This document shows positions 1-8,836 of a stretch of 64,000 nucleotides of DNA, piece by piece. Location of the stretch: contig DIWM01000053.1 of the NCBI GenBank assembly GCA_002428485.1, forward strand, positions 1-64,000, given 5' to 3'. Origin of the DNA: Deltaproteobacteria bacterium UBA6106 (lineage in GTDB: Bacteria > Desulfobacterota > Syntrophorhabdia > Syntrophorhabdales > Syntrophorhabdaceae). Every line of letters begins with the position of its first letter. Position 1 is the stretch's first letter. The notes beneath the pieces were generated by a model. That model was not told the DNA's origin. It did not search any database and saw nothing but the letters and a program-made list of their open reading frames with translations. The position numbers and the translations under genes were made by a program.

Positions 1-91
1 CCATTTTGTCCTGGCCCTCTCCCGCAAGGGGAGCGGGAACGTTGTGGTACCCCGCAGGGAGCGTAAGCGATGCGGCGATCCCATTCTGTCC
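1..91 (+). repeat. R2 GC-rich interspersed repeat, copy 1
   Basis: This stretch aligns along its length with the reverse complement of 43959-44058. Shared blocks are the start CCATTTTG, a core CCCTCTCCCGCAAGGGGAGC that can fold into a hairpin, CCCGCAGGGAGC, GCGGCGAT, and the end CATTCTGTCC. No reading frame is convincing. The element may continue left of the window. It is followed directly by heptamer tracts, as is the other copy. Confidence 0.7.
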
Positions 92-97
92 TTTTTT

Positions 98-193
98 AAC
101 GTTGAACATAGAACAGAGAACGTTGAACAGGTGTTACTCACGCCTGACGCCTTGCGGGTTTTTCGATATACGATATACGAACTACGATATACG
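98..193. repeat. three consecutive 7-bp-period repeat tracts
   Basis: Three degenerate heptamer tracts follow each other. At 101-128 there are four units of type GTTGAAC/ATAGAAC. At 136-156 there are three units of type ACTCACG/CCTTGCG. At 165-192 there are four units of type GATATAC, one of them GAACTAC. The period is exactly seven in each, although the unit sequence changes. The tract ends just before the stop of the membrane-protein gene. The second unit type recurs at 42932-42952, 52777-52804 and 63823-63850. Confidence 0.75.
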
Positions 194-194
194 G

Positions 195-860
195 CTATGT
201 TTCCGGTGTTTCCGCTCCGCTTTCCTCCGGCATGACGATGGCCGATAGCGTCGTTTTCTTATAGAGTTCCGTGAAGTAATAGGTGGCGACGAGAAAGATG
301 TAGTACGTGAAAACAGAGGACAGGATGAAGCCGATAAAATAGGGTATGCGGATGATGAGCTTGCATATGTACAGAAGCACAAGGGTGACGATGTAGCCGG
401 CGACGTATTCTATGAAAACTTCCTTGATCCCCTGTATGATGTTCTCGAACTCGAGGGCCTTCCGGAAGTCCATCTTCTCGGCATAGGTGGCAAAGGCGAA
501 GGGAAGGAAGAAAGAACATATAATAAGCGCCGCGTATGATAACGTGATGATGATGTTGCCGAAGAAGGCGGTAAAGCTGGTGAGGGTCGTGAGGAAGAAA
601 CCGCAGGAGAACATAAAGAACGGGATTGCCCCGTACAGGATGAATATAAAGAGGAGCTTTATCCCCTCGATCCACGTATCATACCTGTCCTGCCAGGTGG
701 GGAATCCTATGCCTCCAATGATGAAAAGCCTTGATGCCTTCGCGAGAAAACCGAAGGAAAAAAAATTCGCAACGGGGATATACAGGATGAGCCCGCCGTA
801 AATCCACCGTGTCATGTACCGCGTGTTAAAAGTAAACCTGACAAAAGAAACAATATCCAT
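195..860 (-). CDS. DUF4013-like multi-spanning membrane protein
   Basis: A 221-residue integral membrane protein of unknown function. Hydrophobic segments lie near residues 15-40, 75-115 (two spans) and 150-190 (two spans), with a conserved-looking aromatic stretch containing NFFSFGFLAK near residue 32. The pattern resembles DUF4013 proteins, but I assign it by general resemblance only. The start codon lies 2 bp after the stop of the upstream SDR gene, behind an AGAGGAAA ribosome site that overlaps the SDR end, so it is almost certainly co-transcribed as the last gene of a four-gene minus-strand operon. Its C-terminus runs into a heptamer repeat tract. Confidence 0.6.
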   Translation of the reverse strand: MDIVSFVRFTFNTRYMTRWIYGGLILYIPVANFFSFGFLAKASRLFIIGGIGFPTWQDRYDTWIEGIKLLFIFILYGAIPFFMFSCGFFLTTLTSFTAFFGNIIITLSYAALIICSFFLPFAFATYAEKMDFRKALEFENIIQGIKEVFIEYVAGYIVTLVLLYICKLIIRIPYFIGFILSSVFTYYIFLVATYYFTELYKKTTLSAIVMPEESGAETPET

Positions 861-862
861 TG

Positions 863-1654
863 CTATTTTCCTCTGCCGGCCATGATGAAATCGACCAGGG
901 GCTCTGCGGTGTAACCGGTCATGCCGCCGTCAATGACGATCGTCTCTCCGTTGATGTATTGCGCCCCGGGAGATGCCAGGAACAGGACAAGGTCTGTGAT
1001 CTCCTCCACCTTTGCCATCCTGCCGATGGGCGTTTTTTTAGAGAGAAAGTCGACGAAGGCCTGCTTCCTGATAAGCCCTTCGTTCATGCCGCCGGCAATG
1101 AAGCCCGGGGCGACCCCGACGACGGTAACGCCGTGGCGGGACCACTCAGACGCGAGGTTCCTGGTCATTACCATAAGGCCCGCCTTGCTCATGGCATAGG
1201 GAAGGAAGCCTTTTTCGCCGCTCAAGGCAACCTGGGTGATCATGTTGATGATCCTGCCCGATCCTTGCTCCACCATGCGCCTCCCGAATATCTGGGATAC
1301 GTAGAATGTCCCTTTCAGGTTCACGTCGATAGCCCTGTCAAAATCCTCTTTTTTTGTTTTTTCAGAAGGAACCAGGGGGTTGACGACGCCTGCGTTGTTG
1401 ACAAGCACATCCACCTTGCCCCAGGTATCCCAGACCTTTGCCGAGACCCTTTCCATATCCCCGTAGTTCGTGATATCGGCGGCGAAGGCGAGCACTTTCT
1501 TGTCTTTGAACTCCTCTTCGAATCTGCTTACCGATTCCGCATTCCTTGCGTTTACCGCCACCGATGCGCCTTCCGCGAGGAACGCCTCTGCCATGGCCTT
1601 CCCAAGGCCTTTGGCGCCGCCGGTAATAAAGATAACCTTATCCCGAAACCTCAT
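863..1654 (-). CDS. short-chain dehydrogenase/reductase (SDR family)
   Basis: A 263-residue classical SDR. The N-terminal cofactor motif TGGAKGLG is at residues 11-18, NNAG at 86-89, and the catalytic YxxxK is Y153/K157. The position thirteen residues before the tyrosine, normally the catalytic serine, is threonine (T140), an unusual but tolerated change. The C-terminal INGETIVIDGG is typical of SDRs. Substrate cannot be inferred. The start overlaps the stop of the upstream radical SAM gene by 4 bp, so translational coupling in the operon is likely. Confidence 0.85.
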   Translation of the reverse strand: MRFRDKVIFITGGAKGLGKAMAEAFLAEGASVAVNARNAESVSRFEEEFKDKKVLAFAADITNYGDMERVSAKVWDTWGKVDVLVNNAGVVNPLVPSEKTKKEDFDRAIDVNLKGTFYVSQIFGRRMVEQGSGRIINMITQVALSGEKGFLPYAMSKAGLMVMTRNLASEWSRHGVTVVGVAPGFIAGGMNEGLIRKQAFVDFLSKKTPIGRMAKVEEITDLVLFLASPGAQYINGETIVIDGGMTGYTAEPLVDFIMAGRGK

Positions 1655-2598
1655 ATCTTACCTCCGTATAGGTGTTTAATCCTTTCATCAAAAAGCGTCA
1701 TGAGGGCATCGTCATCCTTGACCGTCATTCCCGTGACCTTGCGCCACACGTCCTCCCGCTCCATGCAGAAATATATGAAAAGCCCCTTGTTTTTCTTTTT
1801 CAGCATCTTGTAGAGCATTGTGTAGACCTTGATCCTCTGCTGCTTGATGTATCTCATCTTTCCGTCCTCGCCCCTGATGAATTCGCCGTAGAGAAGATTT
1901 CTCCTGTTGTGCTCCATGTAATGGCCGAGAAGTTTTGGCGGGAAGCGGAGAAGCCCTAGGCTGAGCCAGATGATCCTGTCCATGTCGAGAATCCTGCTTA
2001 TGTCTTCGATGAGATAATGGTAATCTTTTTCAAAACCGGGACAGATGATGATCGGGTCAAAGTGGAGGCCTACGAAGCACCCCGCATCCTGGGCCTTCCT
2101 GGCAGTTTTCAGCCGTTTATAAAGGGGGCTTGTCCTTTTCTCTTCCTCATCGATGATTCGCTGGGGGGCTATTGAAAAGGAGATGATCGTGTAAGGATTG
2201 AGGTGCGGTATGAGGTGATCGATATAAGCCCACTTTGATTTCAGCTCCAGGAGGGCATTTTTCCGTTCACCGAAGAATTCCACGAGCGGCCTGTTGAGCT
2301 TGTAGCGCCTGTCAAGGGCAAGGCTGTCGGAGAGTTCGCCCGTTCCGAACCTGAGTATATGCCGGGTTTCTCTGCCGGTCATGTCATCTATCTGGGAAGT
2401 GATATAGGGGATATCGTCGTGTATGGTGATCGCCGGCGTGTTGAGGTATGCCTTCAATATACAGTAAGAACATGAAAGGGCGCAGCCTTCAATGAGGTCG
2501 ATCGTCTTGTAGCCGCAGCAGATGTGGTCTTTTGTGCCCGGGCAGTCCCTTACAATGTTTCCCTGTGACTCTGCATGCTCAACCTTGAGTGAGTTCAA
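1651..2598 (-). CDS. radical SAM protein, spore photoproduct lyase-like (SPL) family
   Basis: A 315-residue radical SAM enzyme. The 4Fe-4S motif CxxxCxxC is C39/C43/C46 (GCALSCSYCIL). The downstream layout (RFGTGELSDSL, an ELKSKW stretch near residue 113, FCMEREDVWRKV near the end) matches SPL-like proteins, which repair or modify nucleic acid through an adenosyl radical. The organism shows no sporulation genes here, so a DNA- or RNA-directed role other than spore photoproduct repair is likely; that is inference. It overlaps the upstream ParB-like gene by 20 bp and the downstream SDR by 4 bp. Confidence 0.8.
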   Translation of the reverse strand: MNSLKVEHAESQGNIVRDCPGTKDHICCGYKTIDLIEGCALSCSYCILKAYLNTPAITIHDDIPYITSQIDDMTGRETRHILRFGTGELSDSLALDRRYKLNRPLVEFFGERKNALLELKSKWAYIDHLIPHLNPYTIISFSIAPQRIIDEEEKRTSPLYKRLKTARKAQDAGCFVGLHFDPIIICPGFEKDYHYLIEDISRILDMDRIIWLSLGLLRFPPKLLGHYMEHNRRNLLYGEFIRGEDGKMRYIKQQRIKVYTMLYKMLKKKNKGLFIYFCMEREDVWRKVTGMTVKDDDALMTLFDERIKHLYGGKI

Positions 2599-3478
2599 GG
2601 ATGCTCCTTATATAACCGTCTTCAAGAATTGCCTTCAGTTTTTCCATGGCAGCCTTTACGTCGTTTTCGCTTTTTATTTTTAATAATATATCAATATACT
2701 CCTTTTCGAAAAAAGGGTCTACCTTAATGTCGATGTGAGGCGGAAGCGCACAGCGCTGTTTCACGGCGAGAAATTTCTTTTCCATGGACGACAGGATGGG
2801 GTAATTTTTTTTCTTCAACCGCGCCTTCAGGTCCCTGCCGTCGCTTGAGGTATGCAGCCCCCTGAGATTGACCGCGCCTTTCCTGATCTTCATGAGGATG
2901 AGCATCTCCAGTATTTCTCTCAATAAACTATCGGTTATGTGGAGAGGGGATAGAAGGGAAATAATGCCCTTCCTCTCTTGCGCGTCAAATTTGAGGAGGT
3001 ATTCAATGTTCTTCATCGAAGCGCCGTGCCGGACAATAAAATCCTTCAGCGGCTTTTCCTCGTTCGCTATTGCAACGAAGCTGCCGAGAACCTTTTCATG
3101 GGGATTAAGGGACAGAAGCGCCATTATCCCGAAGATCTTTTGCCGGGAAAAACCTGCACCGGCCATTTTCTCCAGCGCATAAGCCTTTTCAACCATATTG
3201 AGGCCTCTTCCCAGGTTGTCGTGGATCGACAGGAGAAGGGCCTCATCGGCGCGAACCTTTTTGATTATTGCAGGGATATTTGCGAGCCCGAGCTTCTTTG
3301 CGGACGTAATCCTCCTGAACCCCGTTATGGTGACCAGAGGGGAAGCGTCAAGAAGAAGAACAGGCTGGACGATGCCGATCTCCCCTATCGATCCCGTCAA
3401 GGCCTCATCTTCCAGGGGATAGGATATGCAGAAACGTCTGTCGTTAAGATCGATATCGTTGAGTGGAATCGTTTTCAT
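2579..3478 (-). CDS. ParB/Srx-fold domain protein
   Basis: A 299-residue protein whose N-terminal 100 residues look like a ParB nuclease-fold domain: an IGIVQPVLLL strand, then TITGFRRITSAKKLGL, where GFRR takes the place of the usual GERR box, and a helical region with NLGRGLNMVEKA. The rest is helical and unassigned. An in-frame extension upstream to 3568 is rejected because a good minus-strand promoter (3512-3541) lies inside it. As first gene of an operon with a radical SAM protein it is unlikely to be the chromosomal partition ParB, since no parA is nearby. Confidence 0.75.
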   Translation of the reverse strand: MKTIPLNDIDLNDRRFCISYPLEDEALTGSIGEIGIVQPVLLLDASPLVTITGFRRITSAKKLGLANIPAIIKKVRADEALLLSIHDNLGRGLNMVEKAYALEKMAGAGFSRQKIFGIMALLSLNPHEKVLGSFVAIANEEKPLKDFIVRHGASMKNIEYLLKFDAQERKGIISLLSPLHITDSLLREILEMLILMKIRKGAVNLRGLHTSSDGRDLKARLKKKNYPILSSMEKKFLAVKQRCALPPHIDIKVDPFFEKEYIDILLKIKSENDVKAAMEKLKAILEDGYIRSILELTQG

Positions 3479-3511
3479 TTCCAAAGAAGTGTGCCGCCTT
3501 TTGTTTTGTCT

Positions 3512-3541
3512 ATTGTACAGGAAGTTGGAAATTGGTGTCAA
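3512..3541 (-). promoter_or_regulatory. sigma70-type promoter of the ParB/radical SAM operon
   Basis: On the minus strand, -35 TTGACA (3536-3541) and -10 TACAAT (3512-3517) are separated by 18 bp. The expected transcript start near 3505 leaves about 27 nt of leader before the start codon at 3478. This supports the chosen start. Confidence 0.6.
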
Positions 3542-3580
3542 TATTGCTGTATAGTATTGGATCAGCACGAGGAGGGAACC

Positions 3581-4156
3581 ATGAAAAGATCGATTGGTGC
3601 GAGGACGATGATATTCCCCGCGCCGGTTCTTGTCGTTGGCTCATATGATAAAGAGGGAAGGCCGAACGCGATGACCGTCGCATGGGGAGGGATATGCTGC
3701 TCCCAGCCGCCGTGTGCGGGAATTTCCCTGAGAAAGGCGACATATAGCTATGGAAATATCGTTGAAAGGAAGGCCTTTACCATTAATATCGCAACTGAAG
3801 CCTACGTAAAAGAGGCGGATTATCTGGGGATCGCTACCGGAAAAAAGGGCGACAAGTTCGCGGCAGCAGGTCTGACGCCCGTTAGAAGCGATCTCGTCGA
3901 TGCCCCCTATATCAGGGAATTTCCTTTTATCCTTGAATGTAAGCTGATCCATACTGTGGAGATCGGTCTCCATACACAGTTCATAGGAGAGATACTGGAC
4001 GTGAAGGCGGATGAGGAGATACTTGGCAAAGAGGGTCTCCCCGACATGGAAAAGATGAGGCCTCTCGCGTATGCCCCTGAGGTGCGGAATTACTACGGGC
4101 TCGGGAAATTTCTCGGCAAGTCATTCTCGATCGGAAAGGATATTCTCAAACCCTGA
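3581..4156 (+). CDS. flavin reductase-like FMN-binding protein
   Basis: A 191-residue protein of the FMN-binding split-barrel family (flavin reductase-like). It begins MKRSIGARTMIFPAPVLVVG and contains the typical block NAMTVAWGGICCSQPPCAGISLR and the strand FTINI. Proteins of this kind bind FMN and act as NAD(P)H-flavin reductases or redox partners. The start is fixed by an AGGAGGG site at 3570-3576. The gene is divergent from the ParB operon and precedes the V-ATPase operon by about 250 bp. Homologues in anaerobes often have unknown partners, and nothing nearby identifies its electron acceptor. Confidence 0.8.
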   Translation: MKRSIGARTMIFPAPVLVVGSYDKEGRPNAMTVAWGGICCSQPPCAGISLRKATYSYGNIVERKAFTINIATEAYVKEADYLGIATGKKGDKFAAAGLTPVRSDLVDAPYIREFPFILECKLIHTVEIGLHTQFIGEILDVKADEEILGKEGLPDMEKMRPLAYAPEVRNYYGLGKFLGKSFSIGKDILKP

Positions 4157-4298
4157 CGGAAACGCTTATCCCGTGTGCTTTAAAAAAGATACAAAACAGG
4201 AATTTTTTACACGATAAGTTTACGGATGATGCAGACGGAAAGACAAGCAGGGGCAATGGTTTCAATGATTTTCACGTAATCTCCCAGATAAAAAAGGC

Positions 4299-4327
4299 TT
4301 GCAAAAATGATCGTAATCTTTTAAAAT
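4299..4327 (+). promoter_or_regulatory. candidate promoter of the V-ATPase operon
   Basis: TTGCAA (4299-4304) and TAAAAT (4322-4327) are separated by 17 bp, in the AT-rich gap before the subunit E gene. The rest of the 4157-4402 gap shows nothing I can identify. Confidence 0.4.
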
Positions 4328-4402
4328 CAATAATTCGTAGTATTGCAGATTCCAAATAATTTTCTCCCGCGCCTGTTCAGAGAGGAGATGAAAGGATGAG
4401 AA

Positions 4403-5023
4403 ATGGCAAGGACACTGGGCGATATTACAGGTGAACTTACTGAAAGGATCATCTCTCCGGCGAAGGCAGAATCTGAACGGATCATCAAAGACGCTCATAC
4501 GGAAGCCGAGAGGATTCTGGCAGAGGCCCGCAAAGAATCATTAAAAATTCAGGATGCGGCGAAGCAGGAGGCAGAGCAGACGCTGAAGCAGATGGATATC
4601 GATCTGCGCGCCGCCTCAAGAAGCTTTATAATCCTTTTGCAGGAAAAGCTTGAAGAAGCCATTGTGCAGCCGACAGTTGAAGAAGAGATAAAGGGGGCCT
4701 TGCGGGATAAGGAGTTTCTCAAGAGGATCATCGAGGCCCTTCTGCATGAGTTCACGAAACTACACGGCGCAGAAAACAATATCGAGGTGCTGCTCCCCGA
4801 AAAAGAAAAGGCCGAATTGAGCGCATGGTTCGTCGAAAAGTTTCAACAGAAAGCAATAAGCAACATCACCGTTCATTTTACGGATAAGGTTTCCTTCGGG
4901 TTTAAGCTTGGCGTCGAGGATAAAGGAAGCCACTTTAACTTTGGCAAAGGGTTGGTCGAGGCCTTCTCAGAGTTCTGTTCCCTTCGCTTTCGAAAATACT
5001 TTTTCCCGGCGAAAGAGGAATAG
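4403..5023 (+). CDS. atpE: V-type ATP synthase subunit E
   Basis: A 206-residue peripheral-stalk subunit of the V/A-type ATPase. The N-terminal half is a long charged helix rich in Ala, Glu and Lys (KAESERIIKDAHTEAERIL), as expected for the stalk coiled coil. The C-terminal half is the globular domain that caps the A/B ring. It is the first gene of a seven-gene operon, and the next start is 5 bp away. Position at the head of the operon, length and the helix pattern together make the assignment firm although sequence conservation in this family is low. Confidence 0.85.
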   Translation: MARTLGDITGELTERIISPAKAESERIIKDAHTEAERILAEARKESLKIQDAAKQEAEQTLKQMDIDLRAASRSFIILLQEKLEEAIVQPTVEEEIKGALRDKEFLKRIIEALLHEFTKLHGAENNIEVLLPEKEKAELSAWFVEKFQQKAISNITVHFTDKVSFGFKLGVEDKGSHFNFGKGLVEAFSEFCSLRFRKYFFPAKEE

Positions 5024-5028
5024 AGGGG

Positions 5029-5739
5029 ATGGGGAAGTACTATTTCCTGGCCAGCGTGCTTCCCGTTATGCCTGTTAATCTCGGGGAGAAACTGCCGCAC
5101 CTTTTTGCAGAGATTGCCGGTGTTATTCAGCGGAATATCGAGCCCGATGATGCTTCGCTTGTACAATCCATTTTGTATTCGATCGATGTTGGCAATTTTG
5201 AAGCGATCCATCAGGGCCGTGATATCTTTGTCGAAGGCGGAACGCTTGCGCGTGAAGAGATCGAAAGCAAACGAAACCTCCCCCTTTTTATGCGTAATTT
5301 TCTCGATGAAAAAGACAGGGGCATCCGACGCTCCTATATCTTTGATGTTTTATGGGAACGGTACTATGCGTACGCGTATTCCCTTGCCCAGGAGATGGGA
5401 TGCAGGTTTCTTACCGATTATCTCGCGTGGGAGATCGGCTTGAGAAATCAGCTTGTTGCCCTTAGAGCCAAAGAAAAAAGCAAAGAAGCGGAGGATTATA
5501 TCCTTTTGCCTCATGTCGGGGGCCACGATCTTGCGGCCCTGCTCGCCCATGTAAAGAGCCAGAAGAACCCCCTTCTGGCAGAACGCGCGCTGGATGAGGA
5601 GCGGCTGAGGCAGGTCTTTCACTGCGAAGGAGATGACCCTTTCTCCCTGAATGCGATCCTTGCCGCCCTTGAAAGGGCGAGGATCTTCAGCAGGTGGGAG
5701 AAGATGGACCTGCCCTGCAATATAGAAGATATTATTTAG
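5029..5739 (+). CDS. DUF2764 family protein, V-ATPase operon
   Basis: A 236-residue protein that begins MGKYYFLASVLPVMPVN and contains a long alpha-helical middle (RNFLDEKDRGIRRSYIFDVLWERYY). It matches the DUF2764 proteins that sit between subunits E and A in the V-ATPase operons of Bacteroidetes and chlamydiae. No canonical subunit C (d) or F gene is present in this operon, so it probably supplies the C-subunit function linking central stalk and rotor ring; that is inference from gene position. It overlaps neither neighbour: 5 bp after E and 14 bp before the A start. Confidence 0.8.
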   Translation: MGKYYFLASVLPVMPVNLGEKLPHLFAEIAGVIQRNIEPDDASLVQSILYSIDVGNFEAIHQGRDIFVEGGTLAREEIESKRNLPLFMRNFLDEKDRGIRRSYIFDVLWERYYAYAYSLAQEMGCRFLTDYLAWEIGLRNQLVALRAKEKSKEAEDYILLPHVGGHDLAALLAHVKSQKNPLLAERALDEERLRQVFHCEGDDPFSLNAILAALERARIFSRWEKMDLPCNIEDII

Positions 5740-5753
5740 AGGAGGAGCCCCTG

Positions 5754-7514
5754 GTGGGAAGTTCAATGGATAGTCGGGTTGTAGCGGTCAACGGACCGCT
5801 GGTCACCGTAGAGGTAGTCAAGGCCCAGGAAGTCATGATGAACGAAGTGGCGTACGTGGTGTGGAACAACGTCCCTCTGAAATCGGAGATCATCAGGGTT
5901 CGCGGAAAGCTTGTCGACATACAGGTTTTTGAGAGCACCACGGGCCTGACGGTGGGAGACCGCGTTGATTTCACCGGCAGCCTGTTGTCTGCCACCCTGG
6001 GGCCCGGGATGCTGGGAAAAATCTATGACGGACTTCAGAACCCTCTCGGAGAACTTGAGAACGATCAGGGGTATTTCCTGAGGAGAGGGCAATACGTAAA
6101 CTCGCTGGACGAAGAGAGGAAGTGGCTCTTTACCCCTTCGGTGAAGTCGGGGGACAGGGTGAGGGCAGGCCGCTACCTGGGAAGCGTGCCTGAAGGGATA
6201 TTTGAGCACCACATCATGGTTCCTTTATCCCTCCAAGGACAATGGGAAGTGGTTCATGTGAATGTTCCCGGCTTCTACACTGTGAAAGACGAGATCGCGC
6301 TGCTGAAGAACGAAGCCGGAATGAAGGTTCAGGTGAAGATGACGCAGCAATGGCCCGTTAAAATACCTGTCCGCAGCTATGAAGAAAGGCTGCTGCCGAA
6401 CCGGCAGCTGCTTACCAAATGCCGTTTGATCGACATCTTTTTTCCCCTCGCAGAGGGTGGGACAGCCTGTATACCGGGCCCTTTCGGGGCAGGGAAGACA
6501 GTGCTGCAGCAGATCATTTCGCGCTATGCCGAGGCGGATATCGTTATCATCGTTGCCTGTGGCGAGCGGGCAGGAGAGGTTGTGGAAACGATCCGTGAAT
6601 TTCCAGAACTGGAAGACCCCAAAACGGGAAAGTCCCTCATGGACCGGACGGTGATCATCTGCAATACCTCATCGATGCCCGTGGCGGCACGGGAGGCCTC
6701 TGTCTACACAGGGGTGACCCTGGGCGAGTACTATCGGCAGATAGGGCTCAAGGTGCTGCTTCTTGCCGACAGCACGTCGCGCTGGGCCCAGGCCCTGCGT
6801 GAATCTTCCGCCCGGATGGAAGAGATACCAGGGGAAGAAGCCTTCCCCGCTTACCTCGAAAGCAGGATCGCGGCTTTATATGAGAGGGCGGGGCTGGTGC
6901 GCCTCCATGATGGCTCGACGGGGTCGTTGACCATGATCGGCAATGTCTCTCCTGCAGGAGGAAACTTTGAAGAGCCGGTGACACAGAACACCCTCAAGGT
7001 CGTTGGCGCCTTTTACGGCCTTTCCCGTACACGATCAGATCAAAGACGCTACCCGGCCATCGATCCCCTCATCTCCTGGAGCCTTTATCTGGAACAGATG
7101 AAAGGGTCGCTCGGGGAACGTCATCCTCAGTGGGTTTCATGGGTGGAAGAGGCCAAGGACCTGTTGGACAGGGGGCATGAGATCCATCAGATGATGCTCG
7201 TCGTGGGAGAAGAAGGGATCAGCATCGATGACCTTGTGACCTACCTGAAGGCAGAAATGGTGGATGCGGTGTGCCTGCAGCAGGATTCCTTCGACGTGGT
7301 AGACAGGGCGACATCCATAGAAAGACAGATGTCCGACTTTCCGTTGTTGATAGATATGGTACAACACTCATTTGCTTTCGAAAGTAAAGAAGAGGCGAGG
7401 AGGCAGGTGGCCCACCTCCAGAACCTTTTCTTTCAGTTGAAATATTGCAAGTTCCGGGAAGATGCATACAGGAAATACCGCGGAGAAATAGAATCAATAC
7501 TGGGAAAGGAGTAG
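5754..7514 (+). CDS. atpA: V-type ATP synthase catalytic subunit A
   Basis: The catalytic nucleotide-binding subunit, 586 residues, the normal length. The Walker A loop is GPFGAGKT near residues 242-249, followed by the VACGERAGEVVE block with the catalytic glutamate. The A-specific insert before the P-loop is present (residues about 110-200). A GTG start at 5754 is chosen because GGAGGAG at 5741-5747 lies 6 bp upstream; the ATG at 5766 would be 18 bp away. The reaction is reversible ATP hydrolysis or synthesis coupled to ion transport through subunits I and K. Confidence 0.95.
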   Translation: MGSSMDSRVVAVNGPLVTVEVVKAQEVMMNEVAYVVWNNVPLKSEIIRVRGKLVDIQVFESTTGLTVGDRVDFTGSLLSATLGPGMLGKIYDGLQNPLGELENDQGYFLRRGQYVNSLDEERKWLFTPSVKSGDRVRAGRYLGSVPEGIFEHHIMVPLSLQGQWEVVHVNVPGFYTVKDEIALLKNEAGMKVQVKMTQQWPVKIPVRSYEERLLPNRQLLTKCRLIDIFFPLAEGGTACIPGPFGAGKTVLQQIISRYAEADIVIIVACGERAGEVVETIREFPELEDPKTGKSLMDRTVIICNTSSMPVAAREASVYTGVTLGEYYRQIGLKVLLLADSTSRWAQALRESSARMEEIPGEEAFPAYLESRIAALYERAGLVRLHDGSTGSLTMIGNVSPAGGNFEEPVTQNTLKVVGAFYGLSRTRSDQRRYPAIDPLISWSLYLEQMKGSLGERHPQWVSWVEEAKDLLDRGHEIHQMMLVVGEEGISIDDLVTYLKAEMVDAVCLQQDSFDVVDRATSIERQMSDFPLLIDMVQHSFAFESKEEARRQVAHLQNLFFQLKYCKFREDAYRKYRGEIESILGKE

Positions 7515-7521
7515 GCGTGCA

Positions 7522-8823
7522 ATGATCGTTGAATATTCTCGCATCACACGAATCCAGGGCGATATCATCTCCGTCATTGCCGACGGGATCCGTTATGGAG
7601 AGCTGGCTACGGTCAAGAGCCAATTGAGAACATCGCTTGCGCAGGTGATCCGCTTAAGGGGAGACGAGGTGTTTCTGCAGGTTTTCGCGGGGGCGCGGGG
7701 GGTCGCGACGGGAGATGAGGTCCGTTTCCTGGGGCATCCCATGCAGGTTGCCTTCGGCGATGCCTTGCTTGGACGGATCTTTAACGGTTCAGGAGAACCC
7801 ATTGACGGGGGACCGGAGCTCAAGGCGCTGCCCCGGCTGGAGATCGGAGGCCCTTCGGTGAATCCTGTGATGCGTGTTATTCCCAGAGGTTTTATTGAGA
7901 CGAGAGTCCCCATGATCGATGTGTTCAACCCCCTCGTTGAGAGCCAGAAGCTTCCCATATTTGCCGCCGCCGGCGAGCCCTATAACAAACTGCTCGCACG
8001 TATCGGCATGAGGGCGGAGGCAGACGTCGTTATTCTCGGAGGGATCGGCCTCAAGTATGATGAATACCTGAAGTTCCGCTATGCTTTTGAGGAGGCCGGC
8101 GTTCTGTCGCGGACCGTCATGTTCGTTCACACGGCTTCCGATCCTGTGGTCGAAAGGCTCCTTGTCCCGGATATGGCGCTGGCCGTTGCCGAACAGTTCG
8201 GGGTAAGCGGGAAAAGGGTCCTTGTCCTGCTTACGGACATGACTGCCTTTGCCGACGCGATGAAGGAGATCGCTATTTCCATGGACCAGGTCCCTTCCAA
8301 CCTGGGCTACCCGGGATCCCTTTACAGCGACCTCGCATTGCGATACGAGAAGGCGGTCGATTTTGAGGGAGCCGGAAGCATCACGATCCTTGCCGTGACA
8401 TCCATGCCCGGCGATGACGTAACCCATCCTGTCCCGGACAATACAGGGTACATCACAGAAGGGCAGTTCTATCTCCGGAAGGGGGTAATTGAACCCTTTG
8501 GTTCCCTGTCCCGCTTGAAACAGCTGGTAATAGGCAAAGTGACCAGGGGCGACCACGGGTACATCATGAACAGCATGATCAGGCTCTTTGCAAAGAGCCG
8601 TGAAGTGGAGCAGAAGCTGGCCATGGGATTTGACAAGACGCCTGACGACGAACGGTACCTGCGGTATGGAAGGTTATTTTACGAGCGCTTTATGGACCTG
8701 AAGATAGATATCTCCCTGAACGAAGCCCTCGACCTCGGCTGGCAGACGCTGGCTGAGTGTTTTCATCCCGACGAAGTGGGCATCAAGCAGGAATTTATTG
8801 ATATCTACTGGCCCAGAGCATAA
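7522..8823 (+). CDS. atpB: V-type ATP synthase subunit B
   Basis: The non-catalytic regulatory subunit, 433 residues. It aligns with the V-ATPase B family through the N-terminal barrel, the strongly conserved FIETRVPMIDVFNPLVE region, a degenerate P-loop position (AAAGEPYNKLLARI, no GxxxxGKT), and SYPGSLYSDLA-like LGYPGSLYSDLALRYEKA. The start is preceded by AAAGGAG. It alternates with subunit A in the hexameric ring. The gene is 7 bp downstream of atpA. Confidence 0.95.
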   Translation: MIVEYSRITRIQGDIISVIADGIRYGELATVKSQLRTSLAQVIRLRGDEVFLQVFAGARGVATGDEVRFLGHPMQVAFGDALLGRIFNGSGEPIDGGPELKALPRLEIGGPSVNPVMRVIPRGFIETRVPMIDVFNPLVESQKLPIFAAAGEPYNKLLARIGMRAEADVVILGGIGLKYDEYLKFRYAFEEAGVLSRTVMFVHTASDPVVERLLVPDMALAVAEQFGVSGKRVLVLLTDMTAFADAMKEIAISMDQVPSNLGYPGSLYSDLALRYEKAVDFEGAGSITILAVTSMPGDDVTHPVPDNTGYITEGQFYLRKGVIEPFGSLSRLKQLVIGKVTRGDHGYIMNSMIRLFAKSREVEQKLAMGFDKTPDDERYLRYGRLFYERFMDLKIDISLNEALDLGWQTLAECFHPDEVGIKQEFIDIYWPRA

Positions 8824-8836
8824 AAAGGTTTTGTGA

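Noticed and set aside
2978..3580. Long in-frame upstream extension of the flavin reductase reading frame
   Set aside because: It lies antisense within the ParB-like gene and has no family resemblance; AGGAGGG at 3570-3576 fixes the start at 3581.
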